Assembly (NCBI RefSeq): GCF_000758605.1
Contig: NZ_CP009282.1
Span: forward strand, 4,464,001-4,528,000
Source of the DNA: Paenibacillus sp. FSL R5-0912
GTDB taxonomy: Bacteria; Bacillota; Bacilli; Paenibacillales; Paenibacillaceae
Reading direction: 5' to 3'
DNA length: 64,000 nt
The stretch's first letter is position 1, and each line of letters begins with the position of its first letter. Under the pieces are notes generated by a model. That model searched no databases, had not been told where the DNA came from, and worked only from the letters and a program-made list of their open reading frames with translations. Of the stretch, positions 50,060 through 59,667 are shown piece after piece. The translations under genes and the position numbers were made by a program.

Positions 50060-52762
50060 TTAGCGCTCTACCGTTTCCATAATGAACGCTTCGATAATGT
50101 CGCCTTCAACGACATCATTATAGCGTTCCAAAGTTATGCCGCATTCATAACCCTGCGCCACTTCTTTGGCATCATCTTTGAAACGTTTCAAGGTGTCGAT
50201 CTTGCCTGTGAAGACAACGATACCGCTGCGGATCAGGCGCATCTCAGCGTTGCGGGCAATTTTGCCGGAAGTAACCATACAACCTGCGATGGTACCCACT
50301 TTGCTGATTTTGAACACATTGCGCACTTCAGCATGGCCGATAACATTCTCTTTGTAGATGGGATCAAGCATCCCCTTCATGGCACTTTCAATTTCTTCGA
50401 TTACATTGTAGATAATGTTATGCAGACGCACATCCACTTTCTCCTGCTCAGCTGCCGCTTTCGTCTGGGTATCCGGACGAACGTTGAAGCCGATAACAAT
50501 AGCGTTGGATGCTGCTGCCAAGGTAATATCGGATTCCGTAATCGCTCCGGCACCGCTGTGAAGGATCTTCACGCGAACACCTTCAACTTCGATCTTGGCC
50601 AGGGAGCCTTTCAGCGCCTCTACCGAACCTTGTACGTCACCCTTGATAATCACGTTGAGATCTTTGATCTCTCCGTCCTTGATGTGCTTGAACAGATCAT
50701 CCAATGTTACACGGGTGTTCGTGTTCAGCTCAGACTGGCGCTGCGTAGTCGAACGTCTGTCCGCAATCGCACGGGCCTTGCGCTCATCTTCGAAGGCCAT
50801 AAACGGATCGCCCGCCTGCGGCACTTCAGTCAAACCGGTAATTTCCACTGGTGTGGAAGGTCCCGCTTCTTTGATCTTGCGTCCCTTGTCATTGACCATG
50901 GCACGTACGCGTCCGAAGCAGTTACCTGCTACAAAGGCGTCGCCGACTTTCAGCGTACCGTTCTGTACGAGAATACGGGCAACTGGTCCACGGTTTTTGT
51001 CAAGCTCAGCTTCTATAACAGTACCGCGTGCCCGTTTGTCCGGGTTCGCTTTGTACTCATTTACTTCAGCAACAAGCAGAATCATTTCCAGCAGCTCTTC
51101 CAGGTTGATGCGCTGTTTGGCCGACAGGTTAACGAAGATCGTATCGCCGCCCCACTCTTCCGGAACCAGCTCATAGCTTGTAAGCTCCTGCTTCACCTTG
51201 TCAGGGTCCGCACCTGGCTTGTCGATCTTGTTAACTGCAACAATGATCGGAAGTCCGGCTGCCTTGGCATGGTTGATCGCTTCTACCGTCTGCGGCATAA
51301 CACCGTCATCGGCAGCGACGACGATAATCGTCATATCCGTAACCTGGGCACCACGGGCACGCATAGCAGTGAACGCTTCATGGCCCGGTGTATCAAGGAA
51401 CGTAATTTTCTTGTGGTTGATTTCGACTTGGTACGCACCGATGTGCTGTGTAATTCCGCCTGCTTCTCCGCCAGTTACGTTCGTGGAACGGATGGCATCG
51501 AGCAAGGTTGTTTTACCATGGTCAACGTGACCCATGATCGTTACAACCGGAGGACGGGACTGCAGATCATCGTCGGAATCATTCTCTTCCACGGTTTCGA
51601 AGCTGTCTTCATCTACAGGGATCTTCACTTCTACTTCTACACCGAACTCGCCGGCCAGAAGCAGGATCGTGTCGATATCAAGCTCCTGATTGATCGTGGC
51701 CATAACGCCCATCGAGATCAGCTTCTTAATCACTTCCGAAGCATCCTTGTGAAGCAGCTTCGCCGTTTCACCAACCGTCATGCTGCCGCGGACAATAATC
51801 TTCTTCGGTGTGTTGTCAATCTTCTCACGGTGTACCATCGGCTGGTTTCTGCCGCGGTTGTTCTTGCCGCCACGGCCGCGGAAGTTGCCGCCTTTGCCGT
51901 CATCAAAACGTTTCTGGCCGCTGTTATTGTTCGGTCTGCCGCCAGTAGCATTCTTCTTAGGACCTCTGTCACCGCCGCGGGAGAAATCTCCGCCTGCGTT
52001 GCCTTGACCCTGCGGGCGGTCGCCCGTGCGTGGTGCAGTACCTTGACCTTGTGGACGGTCACCTGTACGGGGTGCGCCGCCTTGACCTTGCGGACGGCTA
52101 CCAGTGGTGGAGCTGCCCTGCGGACGGCTGCCGCCGGTGGAGCTGCCTTGCGGACGGCTGCCGCCAGTGGAGCTGCCCTGCGGACGGCTGCCAGTGGTGG
52201 AGCTGCCTTGTGGACGGCTGCCAGTGGAGCTGCCTTGTGGACGGCTGCCAGTGGAGCTGCCTTGCGGGCGGCTGCCGCCAGTGGAGCTGCCTTGCGGACG
52301 GCTGCCAGTGGTGGAGCTGCCTTGTGGACGGCTGCCAGTGGAGCTGCCTTGCGGGCGTGAATTCTGCGTTGTACCTGTTGTTTGTGTTCTGCGGGAATCT
52401 TGTCCGCTTTGGGGCCTTGGGGACGTCGTCGATTGGTTGTTGTTTTGGTTACTGTTCATACCTACCTGCTTTTCCGGTTGATTTTTGTTGGCATTCTGAG
52501 CACTTTGGGGTTCGGCTGTTACCGCGCCGGTAGTTACCGGTCGGCTGCTGGTGCCGGTGTCCCGCTTGGCTGCAGCGTTTGACTTGATGTCCTTGAAGAA
52601 CTGTTCTACTTTGTTCACGGAGCCATTCTCCATGACACTCATATGATTATTCACAGGGACATTCAAACGCTTCAGAATTGTAATGATTTCTTTACTGCTC
52701 ATGTTCAGAGACTTCGCGTATTCATACACGCGCAGTTTATCCTTATTGTCTTCTTTAGTCAA
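50060..52762 (-). CDS. infB: translation initiation factor IF-2
   Basis: 900-residue GTPase that brings fMet-tRNA to the 30S subunit. N-terminal IF2 domain (1-50), a long disordered Arg/Gly/Gln/Asn-rich region (about 70-315) with nine SRPQGSST repeats, then the second IF2-N domain, and the G-domain: GHVDHGKT (411-418), DTPGHEAF, NKID. Start TTG 52762 (LTKEDNKDKLRVYEYAKSL) after GGAGGTGG; ATG 52789 would begin inside ylxQ without a ribosome binding site. The disordered region makes it longer than B. subtilis IF-2 (716 residues). Confidence 0.98.
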   Translation of the reverse strand: MTKEDNKDKLRVYEYAKSLNMSSKEIITILKRLNVPVNNHMSVMENGSVNKVEQFFKDIKSNAAAKRDTGTSSRPVTTGAVTAEPQSAQNANKNQPEKQVGMNSNQNNNQSTTSPRPQSGQDSRRTQTTGTTQNSRPQGSSTGSRPQGSSTTGSRPQGSSTGGSRPQGSSTGSRPQGSSTGSRPQGSSTTGSRPQGSSTGGSRPQGSSTGGSRPQGSSTTGSRPQGQGGAPRTGDRPQGQGTAPRTGDRPQGQGNAGGDFSRGGDRGPKKNATGGRPNNNSGQKRFDDGKGGNFRGRGGKNNRGRNQPMVHREKIDNTPKKIIVRGSMTVGETAKLLHKDASEVIKKLISMGVMATINQELDIDTILLLAGEFGVEVEVKIPVDEDSFETVEENDSDDDLQSRPPVVTIMGHVDHGKTTLLDAIRSTNVTGGEAGGITQHIGAYQVEINHKKITFLDTPGHEAFTAMRARGAQVTDMTIIVVAADDGVMPQTVEAINHAKAAGLPIIVAVNKIDKPGADPDKVKQELTSYELVPEEWGGDTIFVNLSAKQRINLEELLEMILLVAEVNEYKANPDKRARGTVIEAELDKNRGPVARILVQNGTLKVGDAFVAGNCFGRVRAMVNDKGRKIKEAGPSTPVEITGLTEVPQAGDPFMAFEDERKARAIADRRSTTQRQSELNTNTRVTLDDLFKHIKDGEIKDLNVIIKGDVQGSVEALKGSLAKIEVEGVRVKILHSGAGAITESDITLAAASNAIVIGFNVRPDTQTKAAAEQEKVDVRLHNIIYNVIEEIESAMKGMLDPIYKENVIGHAEVRNVFKISKVGTIAGCMVTSGKIARNAEMRLIRSGIVVFTGKIDTLKRFKDDAKEVAQGYECGITLERYNDVVEGDIIEAFIMETVER
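52100..52360 (-). repeat. nine tandem SRPQGSST units inside infB
   Basis: Nine adjacent units of nine or ten residues (27 or 30 bp), each SRPQGSST plus TG, G or GG, encoding residues 135-221 of IF-2. Two further copies of APRTGDRPQGQG follow. Unit lengths vary by three bases, so the frame holds. The tract probably changes length by slippage between strains. Confidence 0.9.
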
Positions 52763-53078
52763 TAACTCCACCTCCGACAGTATCTCCAAGCGTTCTGGAG
52801 ATCATTTCCGCGAATCCTTTATCCGTAACGGCCAGCACTACGCGCTGGTCTTTACCAATACTTGCACCGAGTTCATCCCGGTGAAATGCGATTACTAGTG
52901 GAATATCGTAGGTCCCGCACTTATCGCGGAACTTCTTTTGGGTATTATCTGAAGCGTCACCTGCCAGGACGACCAGCCTCGCCTCTGAAGACCGCACTGC
53001 CTTAAGCACAGCCTCGTCGCCGGTGACAATCTTGCCTGCTCTCATCGCAAGCCCTAAATAAGAAAGAGTCTTACTCAT
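52755..53078 (-). CDS. ylxQ: YlxQ, L7Ae-family RNA-binding protein
   Basis: 107-residue L7Ae/L30e-like protein that binds kink-turn RNA in relatives. Starts SKTLSYLGLAMRAGKIVTGDEAVLKAVRS, typical of the family. Start ATG 53078 overlaps the ylxR end by eight bases; a longer frame from 53147 has no homology. Its stop overlaps the infB start by eight bases. Confidence 0.95.
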   Translation of the reverse strand: MSKTLSYLGLAMRAGKIVTGDEAVLKAVRSSEARLVVLAGDASDNTQKKFRDKCGTYDIPLVIAFHRDELGASIGKDQRVVLAVTDKGFAEMISRTLGDTVGGGVID

Positions 53079-53379
53079 TGTCCTCACTATCCTTCGCTGC
53101 CAAAAATTGCTCCTCCACGGATGCAAAATCCCGGGCAAGCTGGGCATAGATTTCAGGACTCACTTGACATTTCAATGCTCGGTCAAGTGCTTTGGTCTTT
53201 TGTGCCAGCTTAAAGTATTCCAGTTTACCGCAGATATAAGCGCCACGGCCCGACTTCTTGCCCGTCAGGTCAATGAGCACTTCGCCCTCAGGCGTTCTCA
53301 CCACGCGAATCAGCTCTTTTTTGGGCATCATCTCTTGGCTGGCAACGCATTTGCGCAGCGGTACCTTTCTTTGCTTCAT
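53071..53379 (-). CDS. rnpM: YlxR (RNase P modulator RnpM)
   Basis: 102 residues of the DUF448 family. Conserved RKCVASQEMMPKKELIRVVRTPEG and the SGRGAYICGK motif. B. subtilis YlxR was shown to modulate RNase P and was renamed RnpM. Start ATG 53379. Between nusA and ylxQ in the nusA-infB operon. Confidence 0.95.
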   Translation of the reverse strand: MKQRKVPLRKCVASQEMMPKKELIRVVRTPEGEVLIDLTGKKSGRGAYICGKLEYFKLAQKTKALDRALKCQVSPEIYAQLARDFASVEEQFLAAKDSEDNE

Positions 53380-53409
53380 AGTAGCGCCTCCCGTCAGTCA
53401 GCAGATTCA

Positions 53410-54507
53410 TTAATCGATGGAGACGGAATCCTGATGCATTTCATCATTAGAAGTTCTGGGTCTGCCGTATTCCTGCTCTGCCTGAGTCTCACTCTTGATA
53501 TCAATTTTCCAGCCGGTCAGCTTAGCAGCAAGACGGGCATTCTGCCCCTTGATGCCGATCGCCAGCGACAATTGGTAATCAGGAACGATGACACGCGCCA
53601 TTTTCTCAGCTTCAAAGACCTGAACTTCAAGCACTTTGGACGGGCTGAGTGCATTGGCCACATACTCCTGCACAAGCTCGGAATACCGTACGATATCAAT
53701 CTTCTCGCCCCGAAGCTCGGTTACGATGGTCTGAACACGTGTGCCTCTAGGGCCTACGCAGGAACCAACGGGATCGACTTCGGGATTACGCGAGAACACG
53801 GCGATTTTGGAACGGAAGCCGGCTTCGCGGGCAACGGAACGAATCTCAACCACTCCGTCAAAAATCTCCGGCACTTCCAGCTCGAAGAGACGCTTCAGCA
53901 GACCCGGATGACTGCGGGACAGCATGATCTGCGGTCCTTTGGTCGTATTCTCCACCTTGGTGATATAAGCCTTGATACGCTCGCTCTGCTTGAACTTCTC
54001 GCCCGGCATAAGCTCGCCCAGCGGCAGAACCGCCTCGATTTTACCAAGATCCACATAAATGTTACGCATATCCTGACGCTGGACAAGGCCGGTAACAATA
54101 TCATCTTCCTTGTCAATAAAAGCGTTATAGATAAGTCCGCGTTCCGCTTCACGGATACGCTGTGTAACAACCTGCTTGGCAGTCTGGGCAGCAATACGCC
54201 CGAAATCACGCGGTGTAACTTCGAGTTCGGCAATATCCTCCAGTTGGAAATGCGGGTTGATCTCCCGGGCTCCCGGCAGAGAAATCTCTGTCCGTGAGTC
54301 CAGAACCTCCTCCACAATCAGCTTGCGGGCAAAAACCTTGATTACGCCTGTGTTGCGGTTCATATCCACACGCACATTCTGCGCCGCATTGAAATTGCGT
54401 TTATAGCTGGAGATCAGCGCAGCTTCGATGGCTTCAAACAGCACATCCTTGCTGATGCCTTTCTCCCTTTCCAGTTCATTCATAGCTTCGATAAACTCCA
54501 TACTCAT
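53410..54507 (-). CDS. nusA: transcription elongation factor NusA
   Basis: 365 residues, the Firmicute length without the C-terminal acidic repeats. N-terminal RNA polymerase-binding domain, S1 domain (about 135-200), KH1 with GSCVGPRGTRVQTIVTELRGEKIDIV and KH2 with SLAIGIKGQNARLAAKLTGWKIDI. Modulates pausing and termination. Start ATG 54507; the second ATG at 54501 is a possible alternative. Follows rimP by 26 bp. Confidence 0.98.
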   Translation of the reverse strand: MSMEFIEAMNELEREKGISKDVLFEAIEAALISSYKRNFNAAQNVRVDMNRNTGVIKVFARKLIVEEVLDSRTEISLPGAREINPHFQLEDIAELEVTPRDFGRIAAQTAKQVVTQRIREAERGLIYNAFIDKEDDIVTGLVQRQDMRNIYVDLGKIEAVLPLGELMPGEKFKQSERIKAYITKVENTTKGPQIMLSRSHPGLLKRLFELEVPEIFDGVVEIRSVAREAGFRSKIAVFSRNPEVDPVGSCVGPRGTRVQTIVTELRGEKIDIVRYSELVQEYVANALSPSKVLEVQVFEAEKMARVIVPDYQLSLAIGIKGQNARLAAKLTGWKIDIKSETQAEQEYGRPRTSNDEMHQDSVSID

Positions 54508-54533
54508 GAAATTCCGGTCCCCCTTTCAAGACG

Positions 54534-55001
54534 TTAAAAAATAATGGCCAATCTCGCACTGGCGACCTTGGCGTACGGTACTACATGTTCTTTTTTGCCC
54601 GCGGAGATGAGCAGTTCCTCGTTCTCGAACGAGAGCAAACGACCTTCGAATTCTTTGAGTCCTTGAATCGGCTCATACACCGTTACATATACATCCTTGC
54701 CAACCGCTTTGGCAACATCCGCCGCTTTCTTGAGCGGACGTTCAGCTCCGGGCGAGGAAACCTCAAGGAAATAAGCTTCGGAAAACGGATCATTCTCATC
54801 CAGCTTCTGGCTGATGTATTCGCTGATGGTACCGCAGTCATCGATATCAATGCCGCCTTCTTTATCTACGAATACGCGCAGGAACCAATTGGAGCCTTCT
54901 TTCACGTATTCAACGTCCACCAGTTCGAAACCATTGTCCTCGAGATAGGACCCGAGCAGCTGCTCTACCGTCTGTTTAATTTTGGATTTGGGTGTGCTCA
55001 A
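54534..55001 (-). CDS. rimP: ribosome maturation factor RimP
   Basis: 155 residues: N-terminal alpha/beta domain (GFELVDVEYVKEGSNWFLRV, DKEGGIDIDDCGTISEYIS) and C-terminal Sm-like domain (LEVSSPGAERPL, GRLLSFENEELLI). Assists 30S assembly. Start TTG 55001 (LSTPKSKIKQTVEQLLG) after GGAGGT; the ATG at 55043 is upstream of that site. First gene of the nusA-infB operon. Confidence 0.96.
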   Translation of the reverse strand: MSTPKSKIKQTVEQLLGSYLEDNGFELVDVEYVKEGSNWFLRVFVDKEGGIDIDDCGTISEYISQKLDENDPFSEAYFLEVSSPGAERPLKKAADVAKAVGKDVYVTVYEPIQGLKEFEGRLLSFENEELLISAGKKEHVVPYAKVASARLAIIF

Positions 55002-55046
55002 AAGAAGATTACCTCCACGAACTTGTCTTTTGCTATATACCAAAGA

Positions 55047-55071
55047 TAAAGAGTGGGTTTCCCCACTCTTT
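55047..55071. terminator. hairpin between polC and rimP
   Basis: TAAAGAGTGGG-TTT-CCCACTCTTTA-type stem of ten or so pairs, 111 bp past the polC start side of the gap. The T-run is poor (TATCTTTGG), so it may be an operon-leader hairpin of rimP-nusA rather than a terminator of polC, which ends further downstream at 55182 on the same strand. Confidence 0.5.
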
Positions 55072-55181
55072 ACACAACGGACTTATCTCATTATTACCAA
55101 AAAAATTATACCATAGTGAGTCTGCACTGACAAGTACCAGCCCTTGACTCCCTTATTTCAAAGCATGATTTGCAGCGGAAT

Positions 55182-58100
55182 TTAGAATAATGACAGCTGG
55201 TTGCTCTCAGGCAGACCGCGGAAGCAGCCCATTCCATTCAGCAGCTCAATTACCGTTTTACTGGCTTTGGATTTCTGCTGGAAGTCCTCAATGGAGAGGA
55301 ATTCTCCGGCATCCTTGGCAGCCGCAATATTGATCGCGGCATTATCACCAATACCCGCAAGCGAAGAGAACGGCGGAATCAGGCTGGTGCCGTCAACCGT
55401 GAATTTGGTGGCATCGGAACGGTACAGATCGATATTTTTGAAGGTGAAGCCGCGGGCAGTCATCTCCAGTGCCATTTCCAGTACCGGAAGCATCGCTTTT
55501 TCCTTCGGCAACGCCTGGAAGCCTTTTTGCTCGATCTCTACAATCTGGCGACCAATGGCCTCATAACCCTTACAGCAGAGTTCAATATCAAAATCAGCGG
55601 CACGGACAGAGAAGTAAGTCGCATAATATTCAATCGGATAATACAGCTTGAAGAAGGCGGTCCGCACTGCAGAGATGACATACGCTGCCGCATGCGCCTT
55701 CGGGAACATGTACTGGATTTTGAGACAGGAATCAATGTACCACTGCGGCACCTTGCATTTCTTCATCTCTTCGATCCACTCGGGAGGAAGCCCCTTCCCT
55801 TTACGCACACTTTCCGTAATTTTGAAGGCCAGGCTGGCATCCATATCGGCCTTATAAATCAGGTAGAGCATGATATCATCACGGCAGCCGATAACCGTCT
55901 TGATGTTGCAGGTATTATTCTTGATGAGCTCCTGGGCATTCCCCAGCCACACGCCGGTCCCGTGGGACAAGCCTGAAATCTGCAGCAAGTCGGCAAAGCT
56001 GGAAGGCTTGGCTTCCACGAGCATCTGGCGGACAAACTTCGTCCCCATCTCCGGCACTCCGTAGGTGGCTACAGGGGTACGGATCTGATCCGGTCTTACC
56101 CCGAGCGCATCTGTGGAGTTGAACATGCTCATTACCTTTGGATCATTCATTGGAATGGTGGTCGGGTCTACGCCGGTCAGATCCTGCAGCATGCGCATCA
56201 TGGTCGGATCATCATGGCCCAGGATATCGAGCTTCAGCAGGTTGGCATCGAAGGCATGATAGTCAAAATGGGTTGTTTTCCACTCTGCCGTAACATCATC
56301 TGCCGGGAACTGCACCGGGGTAATGTCTTCGATCTCCATATAATCCGGCAAAACAACGATACCGCCGGGATGCTGCCCCGTACTGCGCTTCACACCCGTG
56401 CAGCCGGCCGCCAGACGGCCTATTTCGGCTCCGCGCCAGCGTTTCTGGTGATGCTCTTCATATTTCTTTGTGAACCCGAAGGCGGTCTTCTCAGCTACGG
56501 TACCGATGGTGCCTGCCCGGAATACATTATCAGGTCCAAACATCGTTTTGGTAAAATTGTGGGCATTCGGCTGATACTCCCCCGAGAAGTTAAGGTCGAT
56601 ATCGGGAACCTTATCCCCCTTGAAGCCCAGGAACGTCTCAAACGGGATATCCTGGCCTTCCCCCTTCAGATTCCCGCCGCAGTCCGGACAGGCCTTGTCC
56701 GGCAGGTCGAAACCGCTCGGTACACTGCCGTCCAGGAACCATTCACTATACCTGCATTCCGAATTCGTGCAGATATAGTGGGCCGGCAGCGGATTAACCT
56801 CAGAAATACCAAGGAACGTTGCAACAACAGATGATCCTACCGATCCACGCGAGCCGACGAGATATCCATCCTGGTTCGACTTTTTAACGAGCCGTTCCGA
56901 GATCAGATAGTTGGCAGAGAAGCCGTATTTAATAATCGGCGCAAGCTCCTTCTCCAGCCGGGCTACTACAACCTCCGGCAATTCCTCGCCGTAAATTGAT
57001 TTGGCTGTCTCATAGCAGGTATTGCGGATCTCATCATCCGCTCCTTCAATAATTGGGGTGAACAGCTCGCTCGGGAATAGATCATATTCCTCGAAACGTT
57101 CGGCCAGCTCCACGGTATTGGTGACCACCACCTCCATCGCTTTTTCCGGGCCCAGGAACTCAAATTCCGTAAGCATTTCCTCGGTGGTCCTGAAATGGGC
57201 ATCTGGTTTACGCTGGTCTTTAAGCGGACTGAAGCCGGTAATCCCATGAATTGTAATATCACGGAACAGCTTGTCACGCGGCTCCAGGTAATGCACATTG
57301 CCGGTAGCAATGACCGGCTTGTTCATCTGGTCGCCGATTTCGCATATCTTGCGCACAACACCGCGTAAATCCTCGGCACTGGCCACGAAACCTTTATCCA
57401 CCAGATGCATGTACATGGTCAACGGCTGAATCTCCAGAACATCATAGAACTGGGCCACCTCTATGGCCTCCTCCACTGTCTTGTTCAGCACCGCTTCAAA
57501 GAACTCGCCGCGCTCACAGCCGGAGATGACAATCAGCCCGTCCCGGTGTTCCTCAAGCTTCGATTTGGGGATACAGGGTACCCGTTTATAATATTCCGTA
57601 TGTGACATGGAGATCAGCTTATAGAGGTTCTTTTTGCCGGTCGGATTCAGTGCATAAATACCGCAGTGAAACGGCCGTACATTCGAGAGGTCATTGCCTA
57701 CATAATCATTCAGCCGGTCAAGCCGGGTCAACCCTTTCATCTTTTCCGCATCCGCGAGCAATCCATTGAGGATTCCGCCCAGGGCAATCGTATCGTCCAC
57801 CGCCCGGTGATGGCTCTCCAGCAGCACTTTGTACTTGTCAGCGAGTGTATTGAGCCGGTGGTTCTTCATGGTCGGGAAGAGCAAACGCGCAAGCTCCAGC
57901 GTATCCAGTGAAGGATTCGGCAGCTGCGGCTGGCCCAGCTTCTTCAGGGAAGCCTGAATGAACCCCATATCAAACCGTGCATTGTGGGCTACCAGAATGC
58001 TGTCGCCGATAAACTGGGCGAACTCTTTGAGTACAGGTTCCAGATCAGGAGCGTCTTTGACCATTTCATCGGTAATGTTGGTCAGCTGCTGGATATGATA

Positions 58101-59507
58101 AGGAATCTTTTCATGCGGATTAACAAAGGTGGTATAACGGTCCAGCTCTTTGCCTTCGCACATTTTAATTGCTGCAAGCTCTGTAATATTGTTGCGCGTG
58201 ATCGACAGACCGGTGGTTTCGATGTCAAATACGACATAGGTTGCTGTTTTGAGCTCCAGGGGCTGTGCATTCTCCACGATGTTTACTGCGTCATTTACAA
58301 CGTTGGCCTCCACACCATAGAGCATTTTGAGCTTATGCTTATGTGCAGCATGGTTCGCATCCGGGAAGCTCTGGACATTACCGTGATCCGTAACAGCCAG
58401 TGCCGGGTGTCCCCATTTCGCAGCGGTTTTGACATAATCGGTGATGGTTGCCACTGCATCCATCGTGCTCATTGTAGTATGCAGATGGAATTCAACCCTC
58501 TTCTGCTTGGCATTGTCCTTACGCGCCGGCGGTGCTGAAACTTCCGACAAATCCGACGGGATCATCACCAGTTCTGGAATTTGCATGAAACGGTCATATT
58601 CAACTTTGCCGCGTGCCCGCACCCATTTACCGTTAGCCAGCTGCCCCATCACTTTCAGATCTTCCTTAGTCTTCGCAAACATCTTCATCTGCAGAGAGTC
58701 GGTGAAGTCGGTGATGCAGAAGGTATACAGTGTGTTGCCGTTACGCAGCTCTTTGGTGTCGAGTCCAAATATCGTGCCTTGAATCGTGATCTTCTTCTCT
58801 TCATCCTGTATGTCCAGAATGGATACGGCCTGTTCTTTGATCTCATACCCGATCTGAAGCTTAATCACCTCATTCGGATCACCGGGTTCCTCAGGCTCGT
58901 CCGGTTCACTGGCCATCATCATCATCTCTACCAGTTCACGCTGCTCCTGCTGGAGCTTCTGCTGGAATTCCTCGTAGGCATCCGCTTTGCTCTCATTCTC
59001 GGCAATCTGCAGCTTCACCTTAAGGGTAAGTCCGAAATATTTATCATAATATTTAATAATGGCTGCTTCGATGCCCTTTTTACGGGCCAGCTCAAGAGAC
59101 ATGGAATCGCTCAGGCTAAGCAAAAGCGTGCCGTCCTGCAGGTCCTGACTGGAGCGCGTCAGCCATCCGTTAACAGATGGAATCTCACGCTGGACCCACT
59201 CGAGGAACATTCCCCAATACTCCTGTACAATATCCGCTCTGCTGATTGAATCATCATATAGGAACAAGAAGCTGACTTTTGCAATATGCTGCAGCTTCTC
59301 ACGCATTCTAAGGACAAAGGTCCGGTAGGTCTGGGCCGGAACCAGGCTGTCTTTCGCAATTACAATATGCCAGTCACGGTTGCCGCGGCTGATTTCCACA
59401 CGCTCGATCTGCCCGTCCAAAAAGTAGGGATCAATGATGGCCGGAGGAATTTCCCCCTGCTTCATTAACAGCTCGAACCTTTTTCTTCTCTCCACGCTTA
59501 GCTCCAT
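55182..59507 (-). CDS. polC: DNA polymerase III alpha subunit, Gram-positive type
   Basis: 1441 residues, the usual PolC length. Order: N-terminal domain, OB fold, PHP domain (EFHLHTTMSTMDAV, about 340), inserted DnaQ-type proofreading exonuclease (FDIETTG, HNARFDMGFIQ), rest of PHP, a zinc-binding segment (CTNSECRYSEWFLDG..CPDCGG), and the polymerase core with the catalytic Asp pair in PDIDLNFSGEYQ. Replicates the leading and lagging strand. Start ATG 59507 after GGTGGGG. Downstream of proS. Confidence 0.99.
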   Translation of the reverse strand: MELSVERRKRFELLMKQGEIPPAIIDPYFLDGQIERVEISRGNRDWHIVIAKDSLVPAQTYRTFVLRMREKLQHIAKVSFLFLYDDSISRADIVQEYWGMFLEWVQREIPSVNGWLTRSSQDLQDGTLLLSLSDSMSLELARKKGIEAAIIKYYDKYFGLTLKVKLQIAENESKADAYEEFQQKLQQEQRELVEMMMMASEPDEPEEPGDPNEVIKLQIGYEIKEQAVSILDIQDEEKKITIQGTIFGLDTKELRNGNTLYTFCITDFTDSLQMKMFAKTKEDLKVMGQLANGKWVRARGKVEYDRFMQIPELVMIPSDLSEVSAPPARKDNAKQKRVEFHLHTTMSTMDAVATITDYVKTAAKWGHPALAVTDHGNVQSFPDANHAAHKHKLKMLYGVEANVVNDAVNIVENAQPLELKTATYVVFDIETTGLSITRNNITELAAIKMCEGKELDRYTTFVNPHEKIPYHIQQLTNITDEMVKDAPDLEPVLKEFAQFIGDSILVAHNARFDMGFIQASLKKLGQPQLPNPSLDTLELARLLFPTMKNHRLNTLADKYKVLLESHHRAVDDTIALGGILNGLLADAEKMKGLTRLDRLNDYVGNDLSNVRPFHCGIYALNPTGKKNLYKLISMSHTEYYKRVPCIPKSKLEEHRDGLIVISGCERGEFFEAVLNKTVEEAIEVAQFYDVLEIQPLTMYMHLVDKGFVASAEDLRGVVRKICEIGDQMNKPVIATGNVHYLEPRDKLFRDITIHGITGFSPLKDQRKPDAHFRTTEEMLTEFEFLGPEKAMEVVVTNTVELAERFEEYDLFPSELFTPIIEGADDEIRNTCYETAKSIYGEELPEVVVARLEKELAPIIKYGFSANYLISERLVKKSNQDGYLVGSRGSVGSSVVATFLGISEVNPLPAHYICTNSECRYSEWFLDGSVPSGFDLPDKACPDCGGNLKGEGQDIPFETFLGFKGDKVPDIDLNFSGEYQPNAHNFTKTMFGPDNVFRAGTIGTVAEKTAFGFTKKYEEHHQKRWRGAEIGRLAAGCTGVKRSTGQHPGGIVVLPDYMEIEDITPVQFPADDVTAEWKTTHFDYHAFDANLLKLDILGHDDPTMMRMLQDLTGVDPTTIPMNDPKVMSMFNSTDALGVRPDQIRTPVATYGVPEMGTKFVRQMLVEAKPSSFADLLQISGLSHGTGVWLGNAQELIKNNTCNIKTVIGCRDDIMLYLIYKADMDASLAFKITESVRKGKGLPPEWIEEMKKCKVPQWYIDSCLKIQYMFPKAHAAAYVISAVRTAFFKLYYPIEYYATYFSVRAADFDIELCCKGYEAIGRQIVEIEQKGFQALPKEKAMLPVLEMALEMTARGFTFKNIDLYRSDATKFTVDGTSLIPPFSSLAGIGDNAAINIAAAKDAGEFLSIEDFQQKSKASKTVIELLNGMGCFRGLPESNQLSLF

Positions 59508-59543
59508 GGTTTCCCCACCTAACTCGGCAATAATTAGCTATAC

Positions 59544-59565
59544 CTATACTATAATTCTAGTATAG
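59544..59565. promoter_or_regulatory. 22-bp perfect dyad upstream of polC
   Basis: CTATACTA (59544-59551), TAATTC, TAGTATAG (59558-59565). Perfect eight-base arms, 37 bp before the polC start and directly after the proS terminator. It contains good -10 hexamers (TATACT/TATAGT) and so may be the polC promoter region with an overlapping operator. Confidence 0.5.
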
Positions 59566-59572
59566 TAAGAAA

Positions 59573-59632
59573 AGCTTCCGGTTCAAAAAGCATTGGGTAA
59601 TTGCGGCCCGCCGACTCCTCTCGCCAGAAGCT
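59573..59632 (-). terminator. terminator of proS
   Basis: On the plus strand AGCTTCCGG (59573-59581) faces CCAGAAGCT (59624-59632); in minus-strand RNA the nine positions pair with one G-U, followed by TTTTCTT. The loop is long (42 nt). It begins 36 bp past the proS stop. Confidence 0.6.
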
Positions 59633-59667
59633 AATATAAAGGATCAAATAAAAATTGAAGTTGCCGC

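Noticed and set aside
49976..52360. 794-codon plus-strand ORF opposite infB
   Set aside because: Antisense shadow; the low-complexity end mirrors the SRPQGSST repeats.
52100..52360. CRISPR-like array
   Set aside because: The periodic 27/30-bp units have no unique spacers and encode in-frame IF-2 repeats.
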